Assembly (NCBI GenBank): GCA_017441265.1
Contig: JAFRYE010000012.1
Span: forward strand, 1-56,387
Source: Lachnospiraceae bacterium
Lineage (GTDB): Bacteria; Bacillota; Clostridia; Lachnospirales; Lachnospiraceae
DNA: 56,387 nt
Reading direction: 5' to 3'
In this document: positions 15,899 through 23,883 of the stretch, one piece after another
Numbering within the stretch: the stretch's first letter is position 1
How the letters are laid out: each line of letters starts with the position of its first letter
The notes under the pieces: model-generated
The model's input: only the letters and a program-made list of their open reading frames with translations
What the model was told of the DNA's origin: nothing
The model's database searches: none
Program-made: the position numbers and the translations under genes

Positions 15899-17167
15899 AT
15901 GGAGACGAAGGAGAACTCGCAGGAGTTGAATACGAACACCGGAAAAACACATCGCGTCAGGAACATTTTGCTCATTGCGGCACCGTTGATCGTGGCGCTG
16001 GTCGTCCTGATCGTCGTGGTGTTCTCGGGCGGGAAAAAGCCGAAGGAGAAGACGGCCGGAAATCAGACGCAGCCGACGGGCGCCCCGGAAGAGGAAGGTG
16101 TTGTCAGATATGATTTCACCGTGACGATGCCGGATTATACGAAGCAGACCGAGACAGTCCGGGTCCCGGAAAAACGGCTTACACTGAGAGTATCGGAGCT
16201 TTCCGGCTGGACCGCGTTTTGGGACTCGACGGCCGTGACGGATGCGGAGCTCACCTTCTCCAATCTGCCTGACTGGAAGCTGGTCTTTAAGAAAGCGTCG
16301 CTGTATGATTTTGACTATTCCGTGGATATCAAACTGGTGTGCGGCGAAGAGGAGTGCTTCGGCACCGGTTGCGCAACGGGAATGCTGTATTTCACTGACT
16401 GGAACGGCGACGGGGTTCAGGAATTGAGCATTGTGTCAGATCCGATTTCCTATGTGTATGACTTACAATCCCGGAAAGGCTATCGACTGGATTCGGCAAG
16501 CGAGAACGAGTGGTTTACGCTTCTGCGGGAGAGCGAGAAGGATGTCGTGATCTACACGAAGCAGAAAGGCGAAGAGCTTCGCTACGAGAGAGGAACCTTT
16601 GTCGTGGAAAATGACGCTCTTATTTTTCGGGAAATTCCGAATCCCACCGACATCGGCAGCGCCGTATATTGCCCGGAGAGTTCCAAAGTTTTTCGCTGGT
16701 TTGATTACCTTGACGGGGATGAGGAACGGCGTCAGGAAATCCGTCTGGCGGAGGACGACGAGTTCGGGATCAGTTATGTCGCGGACGGGGAATACGGTTA
16801 TTGGTATTCCACGGAAGCCGGTTATTTCCGAAGGACCGAGAGCACGATCTACCCTTTCTGGTCACTTGGGTATAAGCGGTACACCCGTGCTCTGAATGCA
16901 TATATTGCGGATCTTGACGGAGACGGGCAACGGGAGGTGTGCCTGACCTGCCTGATATCCGGGTCTGAGGGGGAAAACGGCGAGACGGGGCTTTGGCTCG
17001 TCCGAGAGAACAAACGGTTGCAGGAGATCGGCTACGCTTTTCGCTTTGCCGAAGAAAACGGCAGATTGGTCGTGAAACGCAAGAAGGCGGGAGGCGACGG
17101 GGCGGAAGAGACATTTTCCGTCGGCCTGGATACGGACGGCAGGTTGGAGCTGTACCCGCTGAACTGA
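15899..17167 (+). CDS. Membrane-anchored protein with FG-GAP/VCBS-like motifs
   Basis: A 422-aa protein. Residues 1-22 are polar and cytoplasmic, 23-44 form a single membrane span (ILLIAAPLIVALVVLIVVVF), and 45-422 lie outside the cell. The outer part contains two aspartate-rich turns, DWNGDGVQEL (about 166) and DLDGDGQREV (about 342), like calcium-binding FG-GAP/VCBS repeats. AGGAGGAAAG precedes ATG 15899. No enzymatic motif is evident. It is probably a surface sensor or binding protein. A weak 5-bp hairpin with a T-rich tail follows the stop near 17190. Confidence 0.65.
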   Translation: METKENSQELNTNTGKTHRVRNILLIAAPLIVALVVLIVVVFSGGKKPKEKTAGNQTQPTGAPEEEGVVRYDFTVTMPDYTKQTETVRVPEKRLTLRVSELSGWTAFWDSTAVTDAELTFSNLPDWKLVFKKASLYDFDYSVDIKLVCGEEECFGTGCATGMLYFTDWNGDGVQELSIVSDPISYVYDLQSRKGYRLDSASENEWFTLLRESEKDVVIYTKQKGEELRYERGTFVVENDALIFREIPNPTDIGSAVYCPESSKVFRWFDYLDGDEERRQEIRLAEDDEFGISYVADGEYGYWYSTEAGYFRRTESTIYPFWSLGYKRYTRALNAYIADLDGDGQREVCLTCLISGSEGENGETGLWLVRENKRLQEIGYAFRFAEENGRLVVKRKKAGGDGAEETFSVGLDTDGRLELYPLN

Positions 17168-17250
17168 GTTTTGCCGTCGGGACTCCACGATGCGTGGGTG
17201 GTTTTCGCTTTCCCTGCGTGATAGCATGAAGCCAAAAGGAGGCGAAAGCT

Positions 17251-17877
17251 ATGGATAAGTATGTTACGGGAGCTGTGATCCGCAGACTCCGGGAGAGCAA
17301 GAAAATGACGCAGGAGGAGCTTGCGGACAGGCTCTTTGTCAGCGGCAAAGCCGTGAGCAAGTGGGAGACGGGGCAGGGATTTCCGGATATCAGCCTGCTG
17401 GAGCCCCTGGCGAAGGCGCTTGACATCTCAGTGATCGAGCTGTTGTCCGGAGAGGACGTCCGAAACCGGAATCATTCGTCGAATATCGCCAAAGGCAGTT
17501 TCTACGTCTGTCCGGTCTGCGGCAATGTGATCCGGACGATCGGCGAGGCGGTGATCAGCTGTTGCGGGATCACGCTGCCGGCGCTCACAGCGGACGAGGC
17601 GGATGAGGATCATTTTCCGAAGACGGAGATCGTTGAGGATGAGTACTATGTGACGGTCGATCATCCGATGACCAAGGACCATTACATCTCATTTTTAGCG
17701 GCGGTGTCGGATCAGGGCGTTCAGTTTGTCAAACTGTACCCGGAGAGCGCCGCGGAAGCGCGGTTTTCGATCCGCCATGTGAGCGAGCTGTACGCATATT
17801 GCAACCGGCACGGGCTTTTCTCCGTAAAACCCCGCATCCGTAAAAAGACGGCGGGTTTGTGTAGGGAACGTTTATAA
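17251..17877 (+). CDS. XRE-family regulator fused to a complete desulfoferrodoxin domain
   Basis: A 208-aa protein. Residues 5-65 are an XRE helix-turn-helix (MTQEELADRLFVSGKAVSKWE). Residues 85-190 read as desulfoferrodoxin. A centre-I-like Cys4 site is formed by Cys87, Cys90, Cys104 and Cys105. A centre-II-like superoxide reductase site has His121, His138, His144, Cys184 and His187, in the family's order (HFP, DHPM, DHY, CNRHG). All iron ligands appear intact, so DNA binding may respond to superoxide, iron or redox state. AAAGGAGG precedes ATG 17251. The last 10 codons overlap a GC-rich hairpin that may be the gene's terminator. Confidence 0.85.
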   Translation: MDKYVTGAVIRRLRESKKMTQEELADRLFVSGKAVSKWETGQGFPDISLLEPLAKALDISVIELLSGEDVRNRNHSSNIAKGSFYVCPVCGNVIRTIGEAVISCCGITLPALTADEADEDHFPKTEIVEDEYYVTVDHPMTKDHYISFLAAVSDQGVQFVKLYPESAAEARFSIRHVSELYAYCNRHGLFSVKPRIRKKTAGLCRERL

Positions 17878-17905
17878 ACGATCACGGTATATTTTTTGCG
17901 ACGCC

Positions 17906-17923
17906 GGCATAGTATTGTATGCC
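17906..17923. promoter_or_regulatory. Palindrome upstream of the CD3324-like gene
   Basis: GGCATA (17906-17911) and TATGCC (17918-17923) are perfect complements with a 6-base centre. The element lies about 10 bases before the AAAGGAGG site of the next gene, a suitable place for an operator or 5' hairpin. Confidence 0.35.
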
Positions 17924-17953
17924 TTGTAAGAGAAAGGAGGCGGATGCGATACT

Positions 17954-18700
17954 ATGAAATACAGAAACGCTAAAGATGTTTTTCCGGAGAAACTGCTGCG
18001 GCAGATCCAGAAGTATGTCGCGGGAGAAACCATCTACATTCCGGCCGGTGCAGAGAAGAAGGATTGGGGGGAGACTTCGGGATATCAGCAGTATATCCGT
18101 GAGCGCAATGCCGCAATCCGGAACGCATTTCAGAACGGAGAGACGATCGAAGCGCTGATGGAGGAGTATTCGCTTTCTTACGATACGATCAAACGAATTG
18201 TTTACAGTAAGAAGGAGGTTACTATGCTGAAGTACAGTGCAACACTGGATTCCGCAATGGAATACGGCAAGGAAGAGAAGATGGACGCATGGGTTCATCT
18301 GTATTTGAACGAGGAGGGACGGAACATCCCGTTCTCGGACGGTTTGAAGCTGTTCGACCGTTATTTTATCAGTCCGGCGCAGTTCCCGATCAACTTGTTT
18401 CATCGGTGCGCAGGTCCCGAGGAGGACATGAAGTACCGCATCGACAAGGACTGGTGGGAGCATAAGATCACAGAGCTTAAGAAGGCCGTTCAGGCGGGTG
18501 CAGAGATGCCGCCGATGATCGTTCACTATGTGGACGGTGAGTTCGAGCTCAATGACGGCAATCACCGCCACAAGGTTTATGAGGATCTCGGAATCGAGAA
18601 AGCCTGGGTCATCCTCTGGATCACCGAGGAGGCAGAGCTTGCGGACTTCATGAGCAAGTACGGCGACTATGTGAAGGATTGCACGGTCATCCGCAGATAG
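17954..18700 (+). CDS. CD3324-like HTH protein fused to a ParB/sulfiredoxin-like domain
   Basis: A 248-aa protein. Residues 1-89 resemble the small CD3324 family of Mor-like DNA-binding proteins (KYRNAKDVFPEKLLRQIQKY, IYIPAG, an HTH-like LMEEYSLSYDTIKRIVYSKK). Residues 91-248 form a second unit with DGNHRHKVYEDLG near 196-208, typical of ParB/sulfiredoxin-fold nucleotide-binding proteins. Between them, at 18213-18218, lies AAGGAGG, with an in-frame ATG at 18224, so the second unit could also be made alone. It looks like two adjacent genes whose separating stop was lost. AAAGGAGG at 17933-17940 serves the first start at long spacing. Confidence 0.75.
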   Translation: MKYRNAKDVFPEKLLRQIQKYVAGETIYIPAGAEKKDWGETSGYQQYIRERNAAIRNAFQNGETIEALMEEYSLSYDTIKRIVYSKKEVTMLKYSATLDSAMEYGKEEKMDAWVHLYLNEEGRNIPFSDGLKLFDRYFISPAQFPINLFHRCAGPEEDMKYRIDKDWWEHKITELKKAVQAGAEMPPMIVHYVDGEFELNDGNHRHKVYEDLGIEKAWVILWITEEAELADFMSKYGDYVKDCTVIRR

Positions 18701-18710
18701 GAGAAATCAG

Positions 18711-19220
18711 ATGAGACTGTTTATGATAAGCGGAGCCTGCGGCTCCGGCAAATCGACGATGAAGGATGCCCTTTCGGAGATCATGGATCCCGAGAGATAC
18801 GCTTGTATCGACTGCGATGAGACAGGGTTCAACTGGTGGGATTACGCTGGGACGGATCATGAATCCAAGTACCATGACGACTGCATAGCGGAGGCTGTGA
18901 GAAGAGCCGCGGGGCGGGATCTGATCTTCGTCTCCTGCACGAACCCGTTGGATTTTATCGGGAAACACGTGCTTCCGGACGGGGTGGATTCGACGGTGTT
19001 TATCATCCTGAATCCCACGGATGAAACCATCCGGGCGCGGCTTCGCGCCAGACCGGCGGAGCGCGGTTTTACATCGGATGAGAAGATCGAACCGCACATC
19101 GGATACAACCAGTGGTTTCGCAGAAACCGCGGAAAATTTCCGCTGGTCATCGACAACACAAACCAGACGGTCGGGGAGACCGCGAAGATCATCGAGGAGT
19201 TTGTGAAGCGATTTGCGTAG
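18711..19220 (+). CDS. P-loop nucleoside/nucleotide kinase-like ATPase
   Basis: A 169-aa protein with Walker A GACGSGKST at residues 8-16. It also has a DCDETGFNWW segment near 34, a hydrophobic strand LIFVSCTNP near 71 as in AAA-type kinases, and an arginine-rich lid region RARLRARPAERGF near 106. Length and order fit small adenylate-kinase-like or AAA_18 proteins. AGGAGAAATCAG precedes ATG 18711. It lies 10 bases after the CD3324-like/ParB-like fusion and ends at a strong terminator. Substrate is unknown. Confidence 0.75.
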   Translation: MRLFMISGACGSGKSTMKDALSEIMDPERYACIDCDETGFNWWDYAGTDHESKYHDDCIAEAVRRAAGRDLIFVSCTNPLDFIGKHVLPDGVDSTVFIILNPTDETIRARLRARPAERGFTSDEKIEPHIGYNQWFRRNRGKFPLVIDNTNQTVGETAKIIEEFVKRFA

Positions 19221-19241
19221 AGCAAAGAAGATTTTTCGGTG

Positions 19242-19277
19242 GACATCGGAGATGCCGTTTTCGGCATTTCCGATGTC
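19242..19277. terminator. Bidirectional terminator between convergent genes
   Basis: GACATCGGAGATGCCG (19242-19257) pairs with CGGCATTTCCGATGTC (19262-19277), 16 bp with one wobble, with a 4-base loop. T-rich sequence lies on the plus-strand exit. It separates the plus-strand kinase from the minus-strand metallopeptidase-like gene. Confidence 0.8.
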
Positions 19278-19303
19278 TTCTTCGTTTGTAACAGGGAAAA
19301 TGA

Positions 19304-19936
19304 TCATTCCCAGCGGACGCATTGTACCGTGGGATCGTCCATGAGCTGCAGGCGAACTTGCGGGACATCCATTCCGCAGGCTTTCATGTTCTCTTTCGCG
19401 GTAAGAAGATAAGTTTCCGCATTTTCCGACGAAACCTCTGCATCGCACGCGACAATGTCCGACGGACGGAGCTTAAATCCCAGTTCCGCCGCCACGTCTT
19501 CGAAGCTGCGCTGCTTTTCCAGAACCTCCAGCACGCTTCGGAACTGGAAGTAGCCGTAGATCAACACCTGCATGATGACGTCCGTGTGCCAGATCCTCTC
19601 GTAAAATCCGGTGAAGGACTCGCCCTCCGGCACGGGGGAAGGTATTTGATCGAGAATCTCGCTCACCATCGACTTCAGTTCGGCAAGCCGCCGGGTCTCG
19701 CCCGCGTACAGATAGTAGGCGACGGCGAATTCATTAACAAACATTTCCTCCTGCACATCCGAGAGATGAAGGTCGCTTTGGCTGACAAAGCAATGCCCCA
19801 GCTCATGGATAAGGTTGTACCGGTGGAAGTACAGGTCAAACCGGCGCTGCACATCCGGTCCGAAAAGCTGACGGAACCCGGCTTGCTGCTCCTCGGTTCC
19901 GGACTCGAATCTGCCGGATTGTATCACAAAACTCAT
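19304..19936 (-). CDS. Putative HELGH zinc metallopeptidase-like protein, 210 aa
   Basis: The sequence LIHELGHCF near residues 43-51 is an HExxH zinc site. A possible third ligand is the Glu in NEFAVAYYLY, about 20 residues on, a pattern like ImmA/IrrE peptidases. The rest is helical and soluble, with no signal peptide. TCGGAGGT before ATG 19936 gives a clear start. It may be a cytoplasmic protease, but the family is only tentatively assigned from the motif. A GNAT gene lies 21 bases upstream on the same strand, probably co-transcribed. Confidence 0.6.
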   Translation of the reverse strand: MSFVIQSGRFESGTEEQQAGFRQLFGPDVQRRFDLYFHRYNLIHELGHCFVSQSDLHLSDVQEEMFVNEFAVAYYLYAGETRRLAELKSMVSEILDQIPSPVPEGESFTGFYERIWHTDVIMQVLIYGYFQFRSVLEVLEKQRSFEDVAAELGFKLRPSDIVACDAEVSSENAETYLLTAKENMKACGMDVPQVRLQLMDDPTVQCVRWE

Positions 19937-19957
19937 AGTATTTTTACCTCCGAAATG

Positions 19958-20407
19958 TTATAGATCCAGTTGAAGAACGATCTCCTCGTCGTTCATTTCA
20001 CCCGTGTCACGGAAACCGGCCTTGCGGTACAAAGACAACGCACCGGTGTTGGTCGGCTTGGTCGACAGGCGGATGTTGTTCGCCCCGTGCTCTTTGAAAT
20101 ATCGGATGACTTCCTGCAGGGCGGCGGTCCCGCAGCCCTGCCCCTGTGAGGCCTCGCCGATCATGAATCTCCAAAGCCAGTAGCGGTCGTTCGGGTCCTC
20201 GTAATCCTCGTCGAAAGCGAACATGGCGAAGCCGATCATTTTCCCGTCGCAGTATATGGCAAACGGCCGGGCGACGGTCTCATTTTCCTTCGCCTCATTC
20301 CAGGAGAACTCGTTGGATGCGATGTATTGCATCTGGTCGTCCGAAACCTTGAGGTCAAAACACTGTTGCAGGTTCGCTTCCGTAAGTTCCGCAAGTTCGA
20401 TCTTCAT
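19958..20407 (-). CDS. GNAT family N-acetyltransferase (spermidine acetyltransferase-like)
   Basis: A 149-aa GNAT. The acetyl-CoA pyrophosphate-binding motif is SQGQGCGTAAL near residues 86-96, preceded by the WLWRFMIG strand. The C-terminal NTGALSLYRKAGFRDTGE is the usual motif B. The order resembles BltD/SpeG-like diamine acetyltransferases, which move an acetyl group from acetyl-CoA to an amine in the cytoplasm. GGGAGG precedes ATG 20407. The acceptor is not certain. Confidence 0.85.
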   Translation of the reverse strand: MKIELAELTEANLQQCFDLKVSDDQMQYIASNEFSWNEAKENETVARPFAIYCDGKMIGFAMFAFDEDYEDPNDRYWLWRFMIGEASQGQGCGTAALQEVIRYFKEHGANNIRLSTKPTNTGALSLYRKAGFRDTGEMNDEEIVLQLDL

Positions 20408-20461
20408 AACTGCCTCCCGTCATAATGCTATGTTCGGTCCGGTAAGAAAAGGCCTTGGCCG

Positions 20462-21310
20462 TCATCGTATCAGATTCCTGAGAAGCTTTGCCTTGTTTTT
20501 CCGGAAAATGATATAGCTGTTGATCACCGGCGTGCGGAAATCGAGCAGCCGAACTTCCCGGAGTTTGCCCTCGCGGATGTAGGTGTCCGCCATATCCTGC
20601 GGGAGGAATGTATAGTTTTCGCGGCCGATCAGGTACGGCACGATCTTCATGCAGTCGTCGATCTCGAGCTCGAACTGGTGAAACCGGGGGAAGAGCTTGC
20701 GGATGTACTGGCCGACGTCCTGAAGGGCGAAGTTACACATGAGATACGGCTCGTTGATCAGCTCCTGCTGCAGGATGCCGTCGGGGTGCTTTTTGTTGTT
20801 GATGTCCGTGACGAGCGTCAGGGCATCCTGGCGGAAGATCTCGCACGAATAGCTGACCTTGTTGAGCGGAAGGTAGGTGAACACGACGTCCAGCAGGTCG
20901 CTCTGAAGCTGGTCAATCAGATGGTTTGACAGGCCGATGGAGATCTTCAGCGAGTCGGTGGGGTGACTTTGGCGGTATTCCATGATCAGCGGCGCAAGAT
21001 GCCCTTCGTAGATGGAGTCCGTGCTGCCGATGCGAAGGTGGTTGTCGAAGCGGCGCGCGTTCGTGATCTCGGCGAGGGACGTCTGGGTCAGCTCGATGAC
21101 CTGCTCCGCATAGAGCCGGAAGCGCTCGCCGTCGGGAGTCAACTCTACGGTCTTGTTGGTGCGGTGGAAGAGCTTGAGTTTCAGCTCCCGCTCCAGCTCG
21201 TTGATGCGGTTCGTCACGGTGGACTGGGCGACGAACAGCTGGTTGGCGGTGCGCGTGAAATTGCGGGTTGAGGCGAGCGTTAAAAACGTGTTCAGACTTT
21301 CGATATCCAT
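20462..21310 (-). CDS. LysR-family transcriptional regulator
   Basis: A 282-aa LysR protein. The winged helix-turn-helix is at residues 1-62 (LNTFLTLASTRNFTRTANQLFVAQSTVTNRINELE) and the effector-binding periplasmic-binding-like domain at about 90-282. Length is slightly short for the family. It is transcribed divergently from the Re-citrate-synthase-like gene at 21435, with a 124-base AT-rich intergenic region. This is the classic arrangement in which a LysR protein controls the neighbour and itself. The effector is unknown, perhaps a metabolite of the enzyme. Confidence 0.9.
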   Translation of the reverse strand: MDIESLNTFLTLASTRNFTRTANQLFVAQSTVTNRINELERELKLKLFHRTNKTVELTPDGERFRLYAEQVIELTQTSLAEITNARRFDNHLRIGSTDSIYEGHLAPLIMEYRQSHPTDSLKISIGLSNHLIDQLQSDLLDVVFTYLPLNKVSYSCEIFRQDALTLVTDINNKKHPDGILQQELINEPYLMCNFALQDVGQYIRKLFPRFHQFELEIDDCMKIVPYLIGRENYTFLPQDMADTYIREGKLREVRLLDFRTPVINSYIIFRKNKAKLLRNLIR

Positions 21311-21375
21311 GGTTTTGCCTCCTGCGACGATCTATCTATTCGGAAAGTGAATCATTACAATCACAATTATTCATT

Positions 21376-21404
21376 TTACAAATTATAACACGTCTGCGTA
21401 TACT
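21376..21404 (+). promoter_or_regulatory. Promoter of the citrate-synthase-like gene
   Basis: TTACAA (21376-21381) and TATACT (21399-21404) are separated by 17 bases. The region is AT-rich and lies between divergent genes. Sequence upstream (21340-21375) contains ATTCATT-type symmetric pieces that could be LysR sites, but no exact T-N11-A operator is assigned. Confidence 0.6.
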
Positions 21405-21434
21405 TGTAAAAGATTTTTTGAGGAGGACGAGAGT

Positions 21435-22802
21435 ATGCGAGACATATCCCTCAGCAGCAAGACGTACAAGTTGGAGCAGGACCCGTATTCGTATCAATTG
21501 CAGGACGTGGAGAAGCCGGAGTTGTTCCGGGAAATGTTCCCCTACACCGAGACGCCGAAGATCGCGTTCAACTACCGCCGCGTTCCGGAGCAGATGGTGG
21601 AGGACATTTTCATCACGGACACGTCATTTCGCGACGGACAGCAGTCGCGGGCGCCGTACACCACCGAGCAGATGGTACACATCTACAAGCTTCTGAACAA
21701 GCTGGGCGGTCCGAACGGGATGATTCGTCAGACGGAGTTTTTCGTGTATTCGGACAAGGATCGGAAGGCCATCGAGCGCTGCATGGAGCTGGGGCTTCCG
21801 TTCCCGGAGATCACGACATGGATCCGGGCAAACAAGAAGGATTTCGAGCTGGTGAAGTCTATCGGCGTCAAGGAGACCGGAATTCTGGTCAGCTGCTCGG
21901 ACTACCATATATTCGAGAAGATGGGGCTGACCCGCAAGGAGGCCCTCGACAAATACCTCGGGATCGTTTCGGACTGCATCGAGGCGGGACTGCGGCCGAG
22001 ATGTCATTTTGAGGATATCACGCGGGCGGACTTCTACGGTTTCGTTGTGCCCTTTGCCAACAAGCTGATGGACCTCTCGGCGGAGAGCGGTGTTCCGATC
22101 AAGATCCGGGCGTGCGACACGATGGGTTACGGCGTTCCGTACCCCGGCGCTGCGCTTCCCCGCAGCGTCTCAGGAATCATCTACGGGCTGCAGCATTACT
22201 CCGACGTTCCGTCGGAAATGATCGAATGGCACGGCCACAACGATTTCTATAAGGGCGTCGTGAACGCGACAACGGCGTGGATGTACGGCGCCGGCGGAGT
22301 CAACTGCTCTTTACTTGGAATCGGCGAGCGGACGGGCAATGTGCCGCTGGAGGCGATGGTCTTTGAGTACGCCTCGCTGCGCGGACACCTGAACGGCATG
22401 AACACGCAGGTGATCACGGAGATCGCGGAGTACATTCAGCGCGAGACGAACTACGAGATCCCGCCGATGACGCCGTTTGTGGGCGCCAACTTCAACCTGA
22501 CTCGCGCGGGGATCCACGCGGACGGAATGATGAAAAACCCGGAGATTTACAACATTTTCGACACGGGAGCGCTGTTGAACCGTCCGCCCAAGGTGTCGAT
22601 CTCGAACACGTCCGGCGTGGCCGGCGTTGCGTTCTGGGTCAACGAGCATCGGAAAATGAAGGGCGAAGAACCGCTTCCCAAAACCGATCCCGTCATCAAA
22701 TCCATATACGACTGGGTTATGTCGGAGTATGACGGCGGCCGCATCACGGTCATCAGTGAGGATGAGCTTGCCGCGAAGTACAACACCCTGAGCCGCATTT
22801 GA
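21435..22802 (+). CDS. HMG-lyase/isopropylmalate-synthase family enzyme, probably Re-citrate synthase
   Basis: A 455-aa DRE-TIM-barrel enzyme. The substrate and metal motif is TDTSFRDGQQSR (near residue 61), with ITTWIRA near 126 and the metal-binding EWHGHNDFYK near 263. A GIGERTGN loop lies near 296 and AGIHADGMMKNPEIYNIFD near 358. This order and length match the clostridial Re-citrate synthases and relatives annotated as homocitrate or 2-isopropylmalate synthases, rather than full leuA with its regulatory tail. It likely joins acetyl-CoA and oxaloacetate in an anaerobe without a normal citrate synthase. The alternative is homocitrate synthase. GGAGG precedes ATG 21435. Confidence 0.75.
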   Translation: MRDISLSSKTYKLEQDPYSYQLQDVEKPELFREMFPYTETPKIAFNYRRVPEQMVEDIFITDTSFRDGQQSRAPYTTEQMVHIYKLLNKLGGPNGMIRQTEFFVYSDKDRKAIERCMELGLPFPEITTWIRANKKDFELVKSIGVKETGILVSCSDYHIFEKMGLTRKEALDKYLGIVSDCIEAGLRPRCHFEDITRADFYGFVVPFANKLMDLSAESGVPIKIRACDTMGYGVPYPGAALPRSVSGIIYGLQHYSDVPSEMIEWHGHNDFYKGVVNATTAWMYGAGGVNCSLLGIGERTGNVPLEAMVFEYASLRGHLNGMNTQVITEIAEYIQRETNYEIPPMTPFVGANFNLTRAGIHADGMMKNPEIYNIFDTGALLNRPPKVSISNTSGVAGVAFWVNEHRKMKGEEPLPKTDPVIKSIYDWVMSEYDGGRITVISEDELAAKYNTLSRI

Positions 22803-22816
22803 CACAAATGATTGCG

Positions 22817-22851
22817 AACACGGAGCGACGAAACGTCTCTCCGTGTTTTTT
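22817..22851 (+). terminator. Intrinsic terminator after the citrate-synthase-like gene
   Basis: AACACGGAG (22817-22825) pairs perfectly with CTCCGTGTT (22839-22847), followed by a run of T to 22851. Confidence 0.85.
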
Positions 22852-22930
22852 GCCTGAAAGGTAGAAAAAAGCGCGGTTTTCAGGTACAATGGAAATGATA
22901 GGCAATCGATACGGGAGGCGCGGATCAGGC

Positions 22931-23818
22931 ATGCACTTAGTGGAGGCAAAAGGAATACTCACGGGCAGCGGCGGTCGGTTCGGAATGAACATCTACCGCG
23001 GCTGCACCCACGGCTGCATCTACTGCGACAGCCGGAGCCTGTGCTACCGGTTCACGCATCCGTTTGAGGATGTCGAAGTTAAGAAAAATGCGCCGGAGCT
23101 TCTGGCGGCAGCGCTCCGCACGAAGAAGCGAAAGGGCATGATCGGCACGGGGTCGATGTCCGATCCGTACATGCATTGTGAGGAAGACCTGCAGCTGACG
23201 AGGCGGTGCCTCGAGGTTATCCGGCAAGCCGGCTTCGGGGTGGCGATCCAGACGAAATCGGACCGGATCCTGCGGGATATCGATCTTCTTGAGGAGATAA
23301 ACCGTGAGGCCAAATGCGTGGTGCAGATGACCCTCACGACCTACGACGACGATCTGTGCCGCATCATCGAGCCGAACGTCTGCAATACCAAACGCCGCAT
23401 CGAGGTGCTAGCGGAAATGCAAAAGCACGGCATTCCGACGATCGTGTGGCTGACGCCGATCCTGCCCTACATCAACGATACGGCGGAAAATGTCGGAGCC
23501 ATCTTGGACGAGTGCGTCCGCGTCGGCGTGAAGGGCATCCTCTCGTTCGGCATGGGGCTGACGCTGCGGGACGGCGACCGGGAGTACTACTATGCGGCGC
23601 TGGAGAAGCATTTTCCGGGGCTTAAGGAGCGCTACATCCGCGAGTACGGCAACGCTTACGAGCTGCCGAGTCCGAACAAGGCGGAGCTGACGGCGCTTCT
23701 TCGCGGCACCTGTGAAAAGCACGGGATCCTGTGGCGCGAGGATGAGTGCTTTGCGTACATGAGTGAACTGCCTGATCACTACGAACAGATGAGCATTTTT
23801 GACTTCGGTGTGGAATAG
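22931..23818 (+). CDS. Radical SAM protein, SplB-like
   Basis: A 295-aa radical SAM enzyme. The CX3CX2C cluster-binding motif CTHGCIYC is near residues 24-31, with YRGCTHGCIYCDSRSLCY around it, as in the spore photoproduct lyase-like subfamily. A TGSMSDPYM segment near 68 and VWLTPILPYINDT near 175 are also typical. A reading from 22889 is less likely because its ATG overlaps a TACAAT -10 (22884-22889). GGGAGG near 22913 serves ATG 22931. True DNA-repair lyase activity is unproven. The C-terminal residues recall the stand-alone Rv2578c-like proteins. Confidence 0.8.
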   Translation: MHLVEAKGILTGSGGRFGMNIYRGCTHGCIYCDSRSLCYRFTHPFEDVEVKKNAPELLAAALRTKKRKGMIGTGSMSDPYMHCEEDLQLTRRCLEVIRQAGFGVAIQTKSDRILRDIDLLEEINREAKCVVQMTLTTYDDDLCRIIEPNVCNTKRRIEVLAEMQKHGIPTIVWLTPILPYINDTAENVGAILDECVRVGVKGILSFGMGLTLRDGDREYYYAALEKHFPGLKERYIREYGNAYELPSPNKAELTALLRGTCEKHGILWREDECFAYMSELPDHYEQMSIFDFGVE

Positions 23819-23883
23819 TTTCGGAAACACGTGTTGCGGTGCACCGTTCGGTAAGACCGGACGTAATTTCGGAGGAACTGCCG

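Noticed and set aside
20408-20461. Terminator between the LysR and GNAT genes
   Set aside because: GGCC-AA-GGCC followed by TTTTC on the minus strand could fold only with a two-base loop, too tight to be a convincing terminator.
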